Origin: CAVSMC01 sp963798655
GTDB lineage: Bacteria; Pseudomonadota; Gammaproteobacteria; Burkholderiales; Casimicrobiaceae
Assembly (NCBI GenBank): GCA_963798655.1
Contig: CAWCUH010000003.1
Location: forward strand, 310,001 to 374,000
Direction: 5' to 3'
DNA length: 64,000 nucleotides
The notes under the pieces were generated by a model, which ran no database searches, had not been told where the DNA came from, and saw only the letters and a list, made by a program, of their open reading frames with translations. Shown in pieces: positions 7,404-15,806 of the stretch (its first letter is position 1; each line of letters begins with the position of its first letter). The position numbers were made by a program, and so were the translations under genes.

Positions 7404-10031
7404 TCACCCGAGCAGCTTCCTGAGCTCGTAGAGCGCCGCAAGCGCGTCGCGCGGCGTCATCGCGTCGGGATCGAGCGCCGAAAGCTGCGCGGCGATCGCG
7501 TTCGCGTTCGCAGACGACGAATCGCCGGTCGGCTCCGTCGCATCGGCAGCCGGCGCGAAGAGGTCGTGCTGCGTCGCTGTCGCCGCGTTGAACTTGTCGA
7601 GACGCGCGAGATAGCTGCGCGCGCGACGGATCGCTTCGGCCGGCACGCCGGCGAGCTTCGCCACCTGCAGGCCGTAGCTGCGATTCGCCGGGCCGTCGGC
7701 GACCGCGTGCAGGAACACGATCGATTCGCCGTGCTCGACGGCGTCGAAGTGGATGTTCGCGCAGCCGTCGAGCTCGGCGGGCAACGCGGTCAGCTCGAAG
7801 TAGTGCGTCGCGAACAGCGCAAGGCTGCGATTCTTCTCGGCGAGCTGGTGCGCGATCGCCCACGCAAGCGCGAGACCGTCGAACGTCGACGTGCCGCGGC
7901 CGATCTCGTCGATCAGCACGAGGCTTTGCGGCGTCGCGCGATGGAGGATCGCCGCCGCCTCCGTCATCTCGACCATGAACGTCGAGCGTCCGCCCGCAAG
8001 ATCGTCGGCGGCGCCTATGCGCGTATGGATCGCGTCGAGCGGGCCGATATCGGCGGATGCCGCGGGCACGAACGATCCGCTGTACGCGAGCAACGCGATC
8101 ACGGCCGCCTGCCGCATGTACGTCGACTTGCCGCCCATGTTCGGGCCGGTGACGACCAGCAATCGGCGATCGGGGCGCAGCATCAAGTCGTTCGGGATGA
8201 ACTCGTCGACCTGCTGCTCGACCACTGGATGGCGGCCTGCGCGTACCGTCATGCCGATCGCGGGCACGAACGTCGGACGCACGAGGCCGAGCGCCTCGGC
8301 GCGCTCGGCGAACGTCGCGACGACGTCGAGTGTCGCGAGCGCGCTCGCGGCCGCCTGCAGCGCCGGAATCGCCGGCGCGATCTCGCCGAGCAACGCGTCG
8401 AACAGCGCCTTCTCGCGCGCGAGCGCGCGCTCCTGCGCGGAAAGCGCCTTGTCCTCGAATGCCTTCAATTCCGGCGTGATGTAGCGCTCGGCGTTCTTCA
8501 GCGTCTGCCGGCGACGGTAATCGGCGGGAATCTTCGGGGCCTTCGTATTCGTCACCTCGATGTAGAAACCGTGCACCTTGTTGTATTCGACTTTGAGGTT
8601 CGCGATGCCGGTCCTTTCGCGCTCGCGCGCCTCGAGGTCGAGCAGGAACTTGCCGCAGCCGCCATCGATCGCGCGAAGCTCGTCGAGCTCGGCGTCGTAG
8701 CCGGCCGCGATGACCCCGCCGTCGCGAATCTGCGCGGCCGGCTCGGCGGCGATCGCTCGCGCGAGCAGCTGCTGCCAGCGCTCGTCGACGGCGAGCGCGG
8801 CGACGCAGTCGAGCAGCATCGGCGCCGGATGACGGGCGACGATGCCCGCAATCGCGCGCGCGAGCACCGGCAGCCGCTGCAGCGTATCGGCGAGCGCGGC
8901 GAGCTCGCGCGGCCGCGCGTTGCGCAGCGCGATGCGCGCGGCGATGCGCTCGAGGTCGCTCGTGCGCGCGAGCTCCTGCGTGAACGCCTTGCGCACTGAC
9001 GGCTGGACGCTGAACGCGACGACGGCATCGTGCCGAGCGACCGCCCGATGCTGTTCGCGAAGCGGCTGCAACAACCATTGGCGCAGCAGCCGGCTTCCCG
9101 CCGAGCTCGCGCACGTGTCGAGCAGCGACAACAGTGTCGGCGCGGTTTCGCCGCGCAGCGTGGCGACGATCTCGAGGTTGCGCCGTGTCGACGCGTCGAG
9201 CGCGAGATGCTCGCTCGCCGCTTCGCATTCGACGGCGCGTATGTGCGCGAGCGTCGTCTGCTGCGTCGCGCTCGCGTAGCCGAACAACGCGCCCGCCGCG
9301 CCGAGCCCGAGATCGCGGTCGTCGACGCCGAAGGCTGCGAGATCCTGCGTGCCGAAATGCCTCGCGAGCGCACGCGTCGCCGATGCAGCGTCGAAGTGCC
9401 ACGGCGCGAGCGTGCGCGACGGCACGCCGCGCGCATGCATCGTGTCGACGTCGGCGCCATCGGGCATCAGCAGCTCGGCGACGTCGAGCCGCTCCAGTGT
9501 CGCGGCGACCTCCGCCGGCGACACCTCATGCAGAACCAGCCGGCCGGACGCGAGATTGAGCCATGCGATGCCGTAGCGATGCTTGCCCGGATTCACCGCG
9601 ACGAGCAGGCTGTCGCGCCGCGCGTCGAGCAGGTTCGCATCGGTGAGGGTTCCCGGCGTGACGACGCGCGTGACGCGCCGCTCGACCGGTCCCTTCGACG
9701 TCGCGGGATCGCCGATCTGCTCGCAGATCGCGACCGCTTCGCCGTGCTTCATCAGCTTCGCCAGATACTGATCGACTGCGTGAAACGGCACGCCCGCCAT
9801 CGGGATCGGCGCGCCGGCCGACTGTCCGCGCGCGGTCAGCGTGATGTCGAGCAACCGTGAAGCGCGCTTCGCGTCGTCGTAGAAGAGCTCGTAGAAATCG
9901 CCCATCCGGTAGAGCAACAGCTTGTCCGGGTGCTCCGCCTTGGCGCGGAGATACTGCTGCATCATCGGCGTGTGTTCCCTCACGCCGGCCGCTTTATCGG
10001 CGGCTGAAACGTCGTTTTCCCTCTGAGCCAT
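7404..10031 (-). CDS. mutS: DNA mismatch repair protein MutS, with N-terminus supplied by the inserted element
   Basis: Full-length MutS (875 residues) that recognises mismatches and small loops. The mismatch-binding domain has the GDFYELF motif (Phe-x-Glu) near residue 45. The ATPase has Walker A (TGPNMGGKST), then DEIGRGTSTFDG, ATHYFELT, and a C-terminal dimer helix. The first 19 residues come from the integrated element: its left boundary (9957-9974) lies within codons 20-25 (HTPMMQ). The displaced native 5' end is at 20411-20488. The reading frame is intact across the junction, so the gene is probably functional, but promoter and ribosome site are now the element's. Confidence 0.95.
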   Translation of the reverse strand: MAQRENDVSAADKAAGVREHTPMMQQYLRAKAEHPDKLLLYRMGDFYELFYDDAKRASRLLDITLTARGQSAGAPIPMAGVPFHAVDQYLAKLMKHGEAVAICEQIGDPATSKGPVERRVTRVVTPGTLTDANLLDARRDSLLVAVNPGKHRYGIAWLNLASGRLVLHEVSPAEVAATLERLDVAELLMPDGADVDTMHARGVPSRTLAPWHFDAASATRALARHFGTQDLAAFGVDDRDLGLGAAGALFGYASATQQTTLAHIRAVECEAASEHLALDASTRRNLEIVATLRGETAPTLLSLLDTCASSAGSRLLRQWLLQPLREQHRAVARHDAVVAFSVQPSVRKAFTQELARTSDLERIAARIALRNARPRELAALADTLQRLPVLARAIAGIVARHPAPMLLDCVAALAVDERWQQLLARAIAAEPAAQIRDGGVIAAGYDAELDELRAIDGGCGKFLLDLEARERERTGIANLKVEYNKVHGFYIEVTNTKAPKIPADYRRRQTLKNAERYITPELKAFEDKALSAQERALAREKALFDALLGEIAPAIPALQAAASALATLDVVATFAERAEALGLVRPTFVPAIGMTVRAGRHPVVEQQVDEFIPNDLMLRPDRRLLVVTGPNMGGKSTYMRQAAVIALLAYSGSFVPAASADIGPLDAIHTRIGAADDLAGGRSTFMVEMTEAAAILHRATPQSLVLIDEIGRGTSTFDGLALAWAIAHQLAEKNRSLALFATHYFELTALPAELDGCANIHFDAVEHGESIVFLHAVADGPANRSYGLQVAKLAGVPAEAIRRARSYLARLDKFNAATATQHDLFAPAADATEPTGDSSSANANAIAAQLSALDPDAMTPRDALAALYELRKLLG
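9957..9974. repeat. attL core (18-bp direct repeat) inside mutS
   Basis: CTGCATCATCGGCGTGTG, read on the opposite strand as codons for HTPMMQ of MutS. An identical copy lies at 20411-20428. The flanking bases differ on both sides, so the identity is exactly 18 bp. Confidence 0.9.
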
Positions 10032-10051
10032 CTTCCGGTACGTTCCGATAA

Positions 10052-10058
10052 CCTACAC
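10052..10058 (-). repeat. GTRTAGG heptamer, candidate integrase arm site (left end)
   Basis: CCTACAC, that is GTGTAGG on the minus strand, between int and mutS. It is one of five GTRTAGG heptamers at the left end (others 10086-10092, 10097-10103, 10168-10174, 10179-10185), with two more at the right end. It lies within 30 bases upstream of the mutS start. Confidence 0.55.
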
Positions 10059-10085
10059 TTGATTCCGATAGGGGCTACAATGTCA

Positions 10086-10103
10086 GTATAGGTTTAGTGT
10101 AGG
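10086..10103 (+). repeat. Paired GTATAGG/GTGTAGG heptamers, candidate integrase arm sites (left end)
   Basis: GTATAGG at 10086-10092 and GTGTAGG at 10097-10103, separated by 4 bases. The same pair, spaced by 5 bases, occurs at the right end (20348-20366). They lie 16 bases upstream of the int start, in the int-mutS intergenic region, so integrase binding could influence both genes. Confidence 0.6.
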
Positions 10104-10118
10104 TCTGAGGGAGGGCCA

Positions 10119-11366
10119 GTGCAGACACCGATAAGCGAGCGGCGGCGGCGATCGTCCCCAAATTCAACCTATACCGGACCTACACCGGGCCCGCGACCGC
10201 TCACGGCGGCAGCGATCCAATCGCTCCAGCCCGGCGATTATCTCGCAGACGCCAATGAGCGCGGCTTGCGCGTCGTCGCCTACCGCAACCGGAAGGCATA
10301 TCTGTATCGGTACCGCGGAAACGACGGCCGGCTGCGTCAGGTCACGATTGGCGACGCGCGCAAGCTATCGATCGCCGAGGCCCGGCAGCGCGTGCGCGAG
10401 CTCCGACAGGCGCGTGACGACGGCCACGATCCGCGCCTCGTGCGACGCGAGGCAGTCGCCGAGGTCGCGGAAACGGAGTCGCAGGACACGTACACCGTAG
10501 GCAAGCTCGTCGAAGACTACGCTGGCGAGCACCTTGCGAAGCTGAAGCGCGGCGCCGAGCGCAAGCGGATGCTCGAGCACGACGTCGGCCAATGGCGGCG
10601 TCGCGAGGCGGCGAGGATCACACGCGACGACATCAAGTCGCTAATCGAGGACATCGCTGGCCGCGCGCCGGACACGGCAGGGCGCGTGCTGCGTGAGCTG
10701 CGCGCAGCGTACGTGCATGCCGCCGACAAGAAGCGCATTGCCGAGGGCGTCAATCCGGCCGCGACAGTCAAAGCGCCGAGGGAATCGCGCTACGTTCCGC
10801 GGTCTCGGGCGTTCGCCGTCGCCGAATGGAGGACGTTGCTGCGCTGGCTGCCCGAGTCGGGACTGTCCGACGACGTCGCCGACGCGCTGCGACTGATCGC
10901 GTTCACGGCCTGCCGGCCAGGCGAGGCGAGCTCCGCGAAGTGGGCCGACATTGATCTGCGAAGTGCCACATGGACGATCCGCGAGCGTAAGCGCGACGGC
11001 GAGCACCTGGTCTTTCTGTCGAAGCCTGCGATCGCGCTGTTGCGCGCGCGGCGCAACGGCTTGGCGTTCGTCTTTCCGAGTCCGTCGAAGCGCGACAAGC
11101 CGATCCGCGAGCACGCGATCGTATGGGCAATCGTCAACGCGCGTGCTAAGTGCCCGATCGCGCATTGGACGGCGCACGACGTGCGCAGATCGAGCGCGAC
11201 GCTGCTGCAGGCGCAAGGCGCTCCGTTCGACGTTGTGCGCCGCGTGCTCGGTCACTACTCCACGCGCAACCCGACCGACATCTACGCGCGCCACCGATTC
11301 GATCGCGAGGCGAAAGCCGCGTGGGCGAAACTCGGCACACTGCTCGCGAAGTGGGCGGCGAAATGA
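10119..11366 (+). CDS. int: Tyrosine recombinase / phage integrase (P4 type)
   Basis: Protein of 415 residues. The GTG start follows a GAGGGAGGG ribosome site. N-terminal arm-binding DUF4102-like domain (LRVVAYRNRKAYLYRYR), a core-binding helical domain, then the catalytic domain with Arg in FTACRPGEA, HDVRRSSATLL (H-x-x-R), LGHYS, and the nucleophile Tyr in TDIYARH. It should catalyse insertion and excision at the mutS core. The gene reads away from mutS, 87 bases apart, and overlaps the next gene by 4 bases. Heptamers 10168-10185 lie inside its own 5' end. Confidence 0.93.
   Translation: MQTPISERRRRSSPNSTYTGPTPGPRPLTAAAIQSLQPGDYLADANERGLRVVAYRNRKAYLYRYRGNDGRLRQVTIGDARKLSIAEARQRVRELRQARDDGHDPRLVRREAVAEVAETESQDTYTVGKLVEDYAGEHLAKLKRGAERKRMLEHDVGQWRRREAARITRDDIKSLIEDIAGRAPDTAGRVLRELRAAYVHAADKKRIAEGVNPAATVKAPRESRYVPRSRAFAVAEWRTLLRWLPESGLSDDVADALRLIAFTACRPGEASSAKWADIDLRSATWTIRERKRDGEHLVFLSKPAIALLRARRNGLAFVFPSPSKRDKPIREHAIVWAIVNARAKCPIAHWTAHDVRRSSATLLQAQGAPFDVVRRVLGHYSTRNPTDIYARHRFDREAKAAWAKLGTLLAKWAAK
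10168..10185 (-). repeat. Paired CCTATAC/CCTACAC heptamers inside int
   Basis: Inverted relative to the pair at 10086-10103: GTGTAGG and GTATAGG on the minus strand, separated by 4 bases. They fall inside the first codons of the integrase gene. Candidate arm-type or autoregulatory site. Confidence 0.5.
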
Positions 11367-11776
11367 GCAGGCGCAAACGGGTTCCCCCAGGGTCGCGTAT
11401 TGATTACGTGACCGCGTCGCCTCCAGAGGTCACGGCGTCAGTCGCGTTCATCAACGACTTCAACCGCGCGCTCGATGGCTTGCGCAAGATGCGCAAGACG
11501 TGGGAGGAAAGCGGGCTCGATCCATACGAGCAGCTTGCAAAGGTGTTCGCGCATAACGAGGCTGTCGACAAGACTGTCCGCCGGCTAAAGCGTCGCGGCC
11601 CCGCCACGGTTAAGGCACACGCGGGCGAGCGCGCGGCGGAAATCGCCGAACAATTACGCGACAGCCAAGGCCACGTAAAGACGGTGGCTATCGACCGCCA
11701 GTCGAGCGGAAAAAAGGCGAGCTCGGAAAGCACGGTTCGTCGAGTGAAGCGGAAAACTATTTTCGGCAAGACATAG
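11363..11776 (+). CDS. Hypothetical protein coupled to the integrase gene
   Basis: 137 residues; its ATG overlaps the int stop (ATGA). The protein is basic at both ends (MSRRKRVPPGSR at the start, VRRVKRKTIFGK at the end) and mostly helical between, with no recognised domain. Coupling to int suggests a role in recombination or element maintenance, but this is inference. Confidence 0.6.
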   Translation: MSRRKRVPPGSRIDYVTASPPEVTASVAFINDFNRALDGLRKMRKTWEESGLDPYEQLAKVFAHNEAVDKTVRRLKRRGPATVKAHAGERAAEIAEQLRDSQGHVKTVAIDRQSSGKKASSESTVRRVKRKTIFGKT

Positions 11777-11841
11777 TCTTGACCGCACAGCCGGTCTAGT
11801 GCCGGCTAGCCTCGCATCGTCATTTCACGAGCGAGGCTCAC

Positions 11842-12096
11842 ATGGAGCGCATCGTCCGACCCGCCGAAGCAGCCGAGCTGCTCGGCATCAGCATTTCCAC
11901 ACTGTACGACTGGCTAGCGCAGCCGGAAATGTGCATCTGCCCGTTGCCGCGGCCGCGCCAGGTCGGTCCGCGTGCGGTCGGCTGGCCGCTCTCGGAGTTC
12001 GAGCAATTCATCCGGGGCCTGCCGCCGTCGATCGCGCTTCCCCGCGCGAAGCGGCGCAAGCCGAAAGACGAGGTGAAGGCCGAGGCTGCGCCATGA
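11842..12096 (+). CDS. AlpA-like helix-turn-helix regulator / excisionase
   Basis: 84 residues. The first ~60 form a MerR/AlpA-type winged HTH: 'RPAEAAELLGISISTLYDWL', a loop, then 'VGWPLSEFEQFIRGLP', the AlpA hallmark of recognising Trp and the following helix. The tail is basic (AKRRKPKDEVK). In P4-like and PICI elements AlpA controls excision or element genes. It is preceded by a 65-base gap likely to hold its promoter, and its stop overlaps the next ATG. Confidence 0.8.
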   Translation: MERIVRPAEAAELLGISISTLYDWLAQPEMCICPLPRPRQVGPRAVGWPLSEFEQFIRGLPPSIALPRAKRRKPKDEVKAEAAP

Positions 12097-12473
12097 AATG
12101 CACCGCGTTCAAAACGCTCGAGCGCAACACGCTGCAGGGCTTCGCGACGCTGCAGCTCGAAAGCGGGCTGATTATCGCCGACTGCACGCTGCACGAGAAA
12201 AACGGCAAACGCTGGGTGTCGCCGCCATCGAAACCGATGATCGATCGCGAGCGCAAGCTCGTCGTCGACGACACCGGCAAGATCAAGTACGTGCCGATCG
12301 TCGACTTCGTCGACGGCAAAGTGCGCGGGCGTTGGAGCGATGCGGCCGTTGCGGCGATCGAAGCATTCCGCGCCGCAGACGGCAAAACGCCCGCGGTTGG
12401 CGCGGGCGCGATGAATGGCGGCGACTCGGGGATGCGCCTTGAGGGCGGCGCGCATGAACTCTACCGCCAGTAG
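12093..12473 (+). CDS. SpoVG-like single-domain phage protein
   Basis: 126 residues, ATG overlapping the alpA stop. The central part (GFATLQLESGLIIADCTLH, then WVSPPSKP, then VPIVDF) resembles the SpoVG-like fold seen next to replication genes in phages and satellites: strand, variable loop, 'PPSKP', strand, then a C-terminal helix. It may bind nucleic acid. Similarity is by pattern only. Its 3' end overlaps the replication gene start. Confidence 0.55.
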   Translation: MKCTAFKTLERNTLQGFATLQLESGLIIADCTLHEKNGKRWVSPPSKPMIDRERKLVVDDTGKIKYVPIVDFVDGKVRGRWSDAAVAAIEAFRAADGKTPAVGAGAMNGGDSGMRLEGGAHELYRQ

Positions 12474-14268
12474 CCGGCCGCCAGCAACGAGTTTCGCGGC
12501 GACCGCAGCGCGGCTCGCGGCGAACGGATACCGGCCGCTGCCGATCGCACCGGGCAAGAAATACCCCGGCTTCGACGAGTGGCAGCGCTTCGCCTACGCC
12601 GCCGGCTGCGAGTCGAAGTTCGCCGGCTACGGTTGCGGCGTGCTGACCGGCGACGTCATCGGGTTGGATATCGACGTGGACTGTCCCGACGCCGCGGCGG
12701 CGGTGGAAGCCGCCGTGCGCGAAGCACTCAATCTCGGCGACGCGGCGGAGCTGCCGCGACGCATTGGCAACGCCCCTCGCGAACTGCTTGTGCTGCGCAC
12801 CGACAAGCCCTTTCGCAAGGTCACGAGCGCGTCGTATACGCTGCGCACGACAGGCACGCCGGCACGCGTCGAAGTGCTCGGCGAAGGTCAGCAATTCGTC
12901 GCCTACGCGCTGCACCCGACGACCGGACGGCCGTATGCCTGGAACGGTGGCGGCGACTTGCTCGACGTGCCGCGCGCTGACCTTGTCGCAATCGACGAGT
13001 CGAAGGCACACGAGCTCGTGCGAGCGGCTGAAGCCGCGCTCGAGGAATGGGGCGATCGCGTTGCCGACGCGGCGCCAGGTGACAAAGCGCAAGGCCCGAC
13101 CGACGACGATTTGCGCCGCACGGTTCACACCGGCGCCGCGGGTGTGCATGACGCGCTCGTTCGATTCGCTGCTCGTCTCGTATCGCGCGGCGTTTGCGCG
13201 GAGGACGTAGCGGCCGCACTCGGCGGGCTGCTGGATGGCTGCGAATGGCGCGAGCGTGACTCGAAGCGATGGAGCGAACGACGCGCCAGAGTCGCCGATA
13301 TCGCGCGCTCCGCTTTCCGCAAGTACGCCGACCCGCGGCAGGAGCACGGCAACAAGAGCGCGCATGCGGGCGTCGTCTTTGAATCTGCCGGCGACTTGCT
13401 GAGGTGCGAGATGGACCCAATCCGCTACCGCTGCGAACCGTGGATTCCCGAAGGCATGGTGCTACTGGCGGGCCGTCCGAAACTCGGCAAAACGACGCTC
13501 GCGCGTCAAATGCTCGCGGCGGTTGCAAGCGGCGTTGAATTCTTCGACGCGCCTTGTGTACGTTCGCCGTCGCTGTTCCTGTCGCTCGAGGAAGGCAAAC
13601 GGCTCGCGCGCCACAAGATCGAGATGGCGAACTTCCCGCCCGACGCGCTCGACAACATGTTCATGTTCTACGAGTGGCCGCGGGCGGAAGCGGGCATCGT
13701 CGAATTGCATCGCGCGCTCGACGCGAAGCCCGACACACGCTTTGTCGTAATCGACAGCCTTACGAAGTGGCGCACCGTTCCTGATGCGCGCACGCCCGCA
13801 TTCGTCGCCGATTATGAGGCTGTCTCTGGCCTGCACGATATGACGAAGGCGCGACCGGGCCTGACGATCGTCGCAATCCATCACACACGCAAGGCCAAAG
13901 GCGACGACCCGATCGACGATATCAGCGGCACTTACGGACTGACCGCCGCGTGCGACGCCTATGCGGTCATGCGTCACCACGAGGACGGCGCCGTGCTGCA
14001 CGTTGGCGGCCGGCTCTGGGACCGCGATCAATCGCAGTTTCAGTTGCGCCGCGCCGCGCAGCGTTGGGAGCTCGTCGGAGCATTCAGCGGGCTTAGCAAC
14101 GTGCAACAGGTGACGCTCGACGTGCTGTCGTCAGCCAAGCACATGACGCCGACGCAGGGCGCGCAGTTCTGGAATATCTCGCGGCAGTCCGCCCACGATC
14201 GACTCGATGCGCTCGTGCGGCACGGGAAGGCGTACTCGAAGCAAGGCGTTTACTACCCTCTCTCTTAA
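12454..14268 (+). CDS. Replication protein: prim-pol domain fused to RecA/AAA-type helicase
   Basis: 604 residues. The ATG at 12454 has GAGGG 8 bases upstream. N-terminus (about 15-200): bifunctional primase-polymerase with the GLDIDVD acidic motif. C-terminus (about 320-500): RecA/RepA-like ATPase with Walker A (GRPKLGKTT), Walker B (FVVIDSL) and the IHHTRK sensor stretch. The extreme C-terminus looks like a winged helix (TPTQGAQFWNISRQSAHDRL). It probably primes and unwinds the element's origin, perhaps the iteron region just downstream. Confidence 0.85.
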   Translation: MNSTASSRPPATSFAATAARLAANGYRPLPIAPGKKYPGFDEWQRFAYAAGCESKFAGYGCGVLTGDVIGLDIDVDCPDAAAAVEAAVREALNLGDAAELPRRIGNAPRELLVLRTDKPFRKVTSASYTLRTTGTPARVEVLGEGQQFVAYALHPTTGRPYAWNGGGDLLDVPRADLVAIDESKAHELVRAAEAALEEWGDRVADAAPGDKAQGPTDDDLRRTVHTGAAGVHDALVRFAARLVSRGVCAEDVAAALGGLLDGCEWRERDSKRWSERRARVADIARSAFRKYADPRQEHGNKSAHAGVVFESAGDLLRCEMDPIRYRCEPWIPEGMVLLAGRPKLGKTTLARQMLAAVASGVEFFDAPCVRSPSLFLSLEEGKRLARHKIEMANFPPDALDNMFMFYEWPRAEAGIVELHRALDAKPDTRFVVIDSLTKWRTVPDARTPAFVADYEAVSGLHDMTKARPGLTIVAIHHTRKAKGDDPIDDISGTYGLTAACDAYAVMRHHEDGAVLHVGGRLWDRDQSQFQLRRAAQRWELVGAFSGLSNVQQVTLDVLSSAKHMTPTQGAQFWNISRQSAHDRLDALVRHGKAYSKQGVYYPLS

Positions 14269-14269
14269 C

Positions 14270-14349
14270 CTGACGAGACTGACGTATGACATGTATGACG
14301 TACCTGACGAGCCTGACGAGTCGGTGTGTTCGTCAGGTCTGTCAGGCGT
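14270..14349 (+). repeat. CTGACGAG direct repeats with inverted CGTCAG copies
   Basis: CTGACGAG at 14270-14277, 14304-14311 and 14313-14320, a partial CTGACG at 14279, and inverted CGTCAG/CTGTCAGG copies from 14331. They lie immediately after the replication gene and inside the start of the next open frame. This is a possible origin or regulatory array. Confidence 0.5.
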
Positions 14350-14570
14350 CAGGCTGTACGGAGCACCCCGCGCCGGCCGGCGCAAAGACCGTCACCCTCG
14401 AGGAGTGGCGCGAGCGCTTCCAAGCCGTCGTCACGATCGACCCTACCGACGACCCAAAGGAGCGCCGCCAGCGTTCCGAGGCACGTCGCCAGAAGTTCAA
14501 CCGCGCACGCGACGATCTTCTCGCGGCCGGTGTCTGCGGCACCGTCAACGGTCTTTGGTGGCTGTCGTGA
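14286..14570 (+). CDS. Hypothetical protein, downstream of the replication gene
   Basis: 94 residues. The first ~25 residues are encoded by the CTGACG repeats and look unlike protein, so the true start may be later. The rest ('VTLEEWRERFQAVV', then DDPKERRQRSEARRQKFNRARDD in pieces, ending NGLWWLS) is a plausible small helical basic protein. No recognised domain. Confidence 0.4.
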   Translation: MTCMTYLTSLTSRCVRQVCQASGCTEHPAPAGAKTVTLEEWRERFQAVVTIDPTDDPKERRQRSEARRQKFNRARDDLLAAGVCGTVNGLWWLS

Positions 14571-14906
14571 GCATCCCTGCGTACATGCGTATGTACGCAC
14601 CGCGTACGCAGCGTACGCACCGGCAAGAGAGCCGGGAAAGCGTACGTATGCGTACAAAACCCTTAGGGTTGTACGCAGCGTACGCACCCGGATGCCCCGT
14701 ACGCACCGATCGTCCGCAAGCCAACCGGGAAACGAAAACGGAAAAGGTAGCGCCGCGAATCCGCCGCTCCGGTGGCCAGCAACGGCCCTTGCAAGGTTCG
14801 CAGACCCCCCGGGGGGGGAGGCTTGAACTTGCAGGTCGACCCGCCCGGAGACCGGCGCACGCCTTCGTCCGCATCAAATTGAGTTTTTCAGAAAACGAGG
14901 TCTGCC
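14571..14906. other. Non-coding region, candidate replication origin
   Basis: 336 bases without a supported gene between the replication module and the terminase. The first ~140 bases hold the GTACGCA repeats (separate entry) around an AT-richer patch near 14655-14670. The remainder holds a run of C and G near 14807-14820 and no further structure that I can see. Its position right after a prim-pol/helicase gene suits an origin. Confidence 0.5.
14578..14705. repeat. GTACGCA iteron-like array
   Basis: Six direct GTACGCA copies at 14593, 14604, 14613, 14671, 14680 and 14699, most followed by CCG or GCG, and two inverted TGCGTAC copies at 14578 and 14649. The copies at 14604/14613 and 14671/14680 are 9 bases apart. 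The array flanks an AT-richer patch (AAAACCCTTAGGGTTG). Confidence 0.7.
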
Positions 14907-15239
14907 ATGAGCGTCACCAAGCTGAAACCACCGGGGCGCCGCGTGCCGTCGTCCCTATCGCGACCGGCGGCCGACCTGTGGCGCTCCCTGGTCGACGCAT
15001 ACGGCCTTGACGATCCTGCGGGCGAGCTCCTGCTCGAAACCGCGCTAAGGCTCTGGGATCGGGCCGAGCAGGCAGCGGCGGCGATCGCGGCCGAGGGGCT
15101 GACCGTCGGCGGCAAGCCGCATCCGATGCTGCGAATCGAGCGCGACGCGCGCAACGGGTTTCTGGTGGCGATGAAGCAGTTGAATTTCGACATCGTGCCG
15201 ACGCATCCGCACGTCGGCCGGCCGCCGGGAAATCGCTGA
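14907..15239 (+). CDS. terS: Phage terminase small subunit, P27 family
   Basis: 110 residues. The family signature is a long helix (LLLETALRLWDRAEQAA) followed by EGLTV...GKPHPML and the DARNGFLVAMKQL helix. Terminase small subunits recognise packaging sites on DNA. No large terminase gene follows, which is unusual for a phage and typical of satellites that redirect a helper's terminase. Confidence 0.8.
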   Translation: MSVTKLKPPGRRVPSSLSRPAADLWRSLVDAYGLDDPAGELLLETALRLWDRAEQAAAAIAAEGLTVGGKPHPMLRIERDARNGFLVAMKQLNFDIVPTHPHVGRPPGNR

Positions 15240-15241
15240 TC

Positions 15242-15574
15242 GTGCCGACGAAGCGGGTCAAACTGGCGCTGCGTCCAATCGAGGCGGGCGACGTCGAGCG
15301 CTATCACCTGCAGGCGGGCTCGTGCTTGATCGGCTGCTCGCTGTGCGATGACGGCATGCCTGAGGGACTGCACGTCGACCTGGCGCGTCGCGTTTGGACC
15401 GAGCAGCAGGAGCAGATCGTCAGGGAGTGGCCCTACAACGCGTTCTTCCCGCCCTTTGCCGCGGTCGCGTTCGGCGGCGCGCCGTGGCCGGATTTCGATT
15501 CGGCGTGGCCCGAGAATGCGCAACGGCATTGGAAGGCTGTCAATGACGCGCTGGGGTGCCTCCGTGCCGACTAA
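15242..15574 (+). CDS. Hypothetical protein in the packaging/capsid region
   Basis: 110 residues; GTG start 2 bases after the terS stop. Rich in Trp, Pro and acidic residues (WPYNAFFPPF, APWPDFDSAWP), with a Cys pair (GCSLCDD). No recognised domain. Its first residues (MPTKR) are similar to an alternative start of the next protein. A role in packaging or head assembly is a guess from position. Confidence 0.5.
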   Translation: MPTKRVKLALRPIEAGDVERYHLQAGSCLIGCSLCDDGMPEGLHVDLARRVWTEQQEQIVREWPYNAFFPPFAAVAFGGAPWPDFDSAWPENAQRHWKAVNDALGCLRAD

Positions 15575-15806
15575 ACGCGCGCGCATCCGGCGGCCGTTGG
15601 CGGCGCCGCGCGAGATCCCGCCCGGCATCCTCGATTTTCTGCTCGGCCGGCCGTTCGCTCCGGCGCGCTCGGAAGGCTTGCTGCAGACGTTCCGGCTCTC
15701 TCGCGGCGACCTGCTGCGCGCCTACTGGCGCGCGTTGACGCCTTCGCAGCAGGTAGAGGCGACGCGCATCGCGGAGCGTGGCGGGCGCCGGCAACGGTCG
15801 CGATGA
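15543..15806 (+). CDS. Small hypothetical protein in the packaging/capsid region
   Basis: 87 residues from the ATG at 15543, overlapping the preceding gene by 32 bases; a GTG at 15564 would give 80 residues. Basic start (VPTKRARIRRP), then a helical 'PGILDFLLGRPF' segment and a basic C-terminus. No recognised domain. Confidence 0.45.
   Translation: MTRWGASVPTKRARIRRPLAAPREIPPGILDFLLGRPFAPARSEGLLQTFRLSRGDLLRAYWRALTPSQQVEATRIAERGGRRQRSR

Noticed and set aside
14578..14705. CRISPR array suspicion for the short repeats
   Set aside because: Repeats are 7 bp, irregularly spaced and partly inverted, without spacer-like units or cas genes; iteron-like is the better reading.
14803..14822. Run of C and G near 14807 as a terminator
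   Set aside because: It has no T run and no adjacent gene end; it may be a homopolymer artefact.
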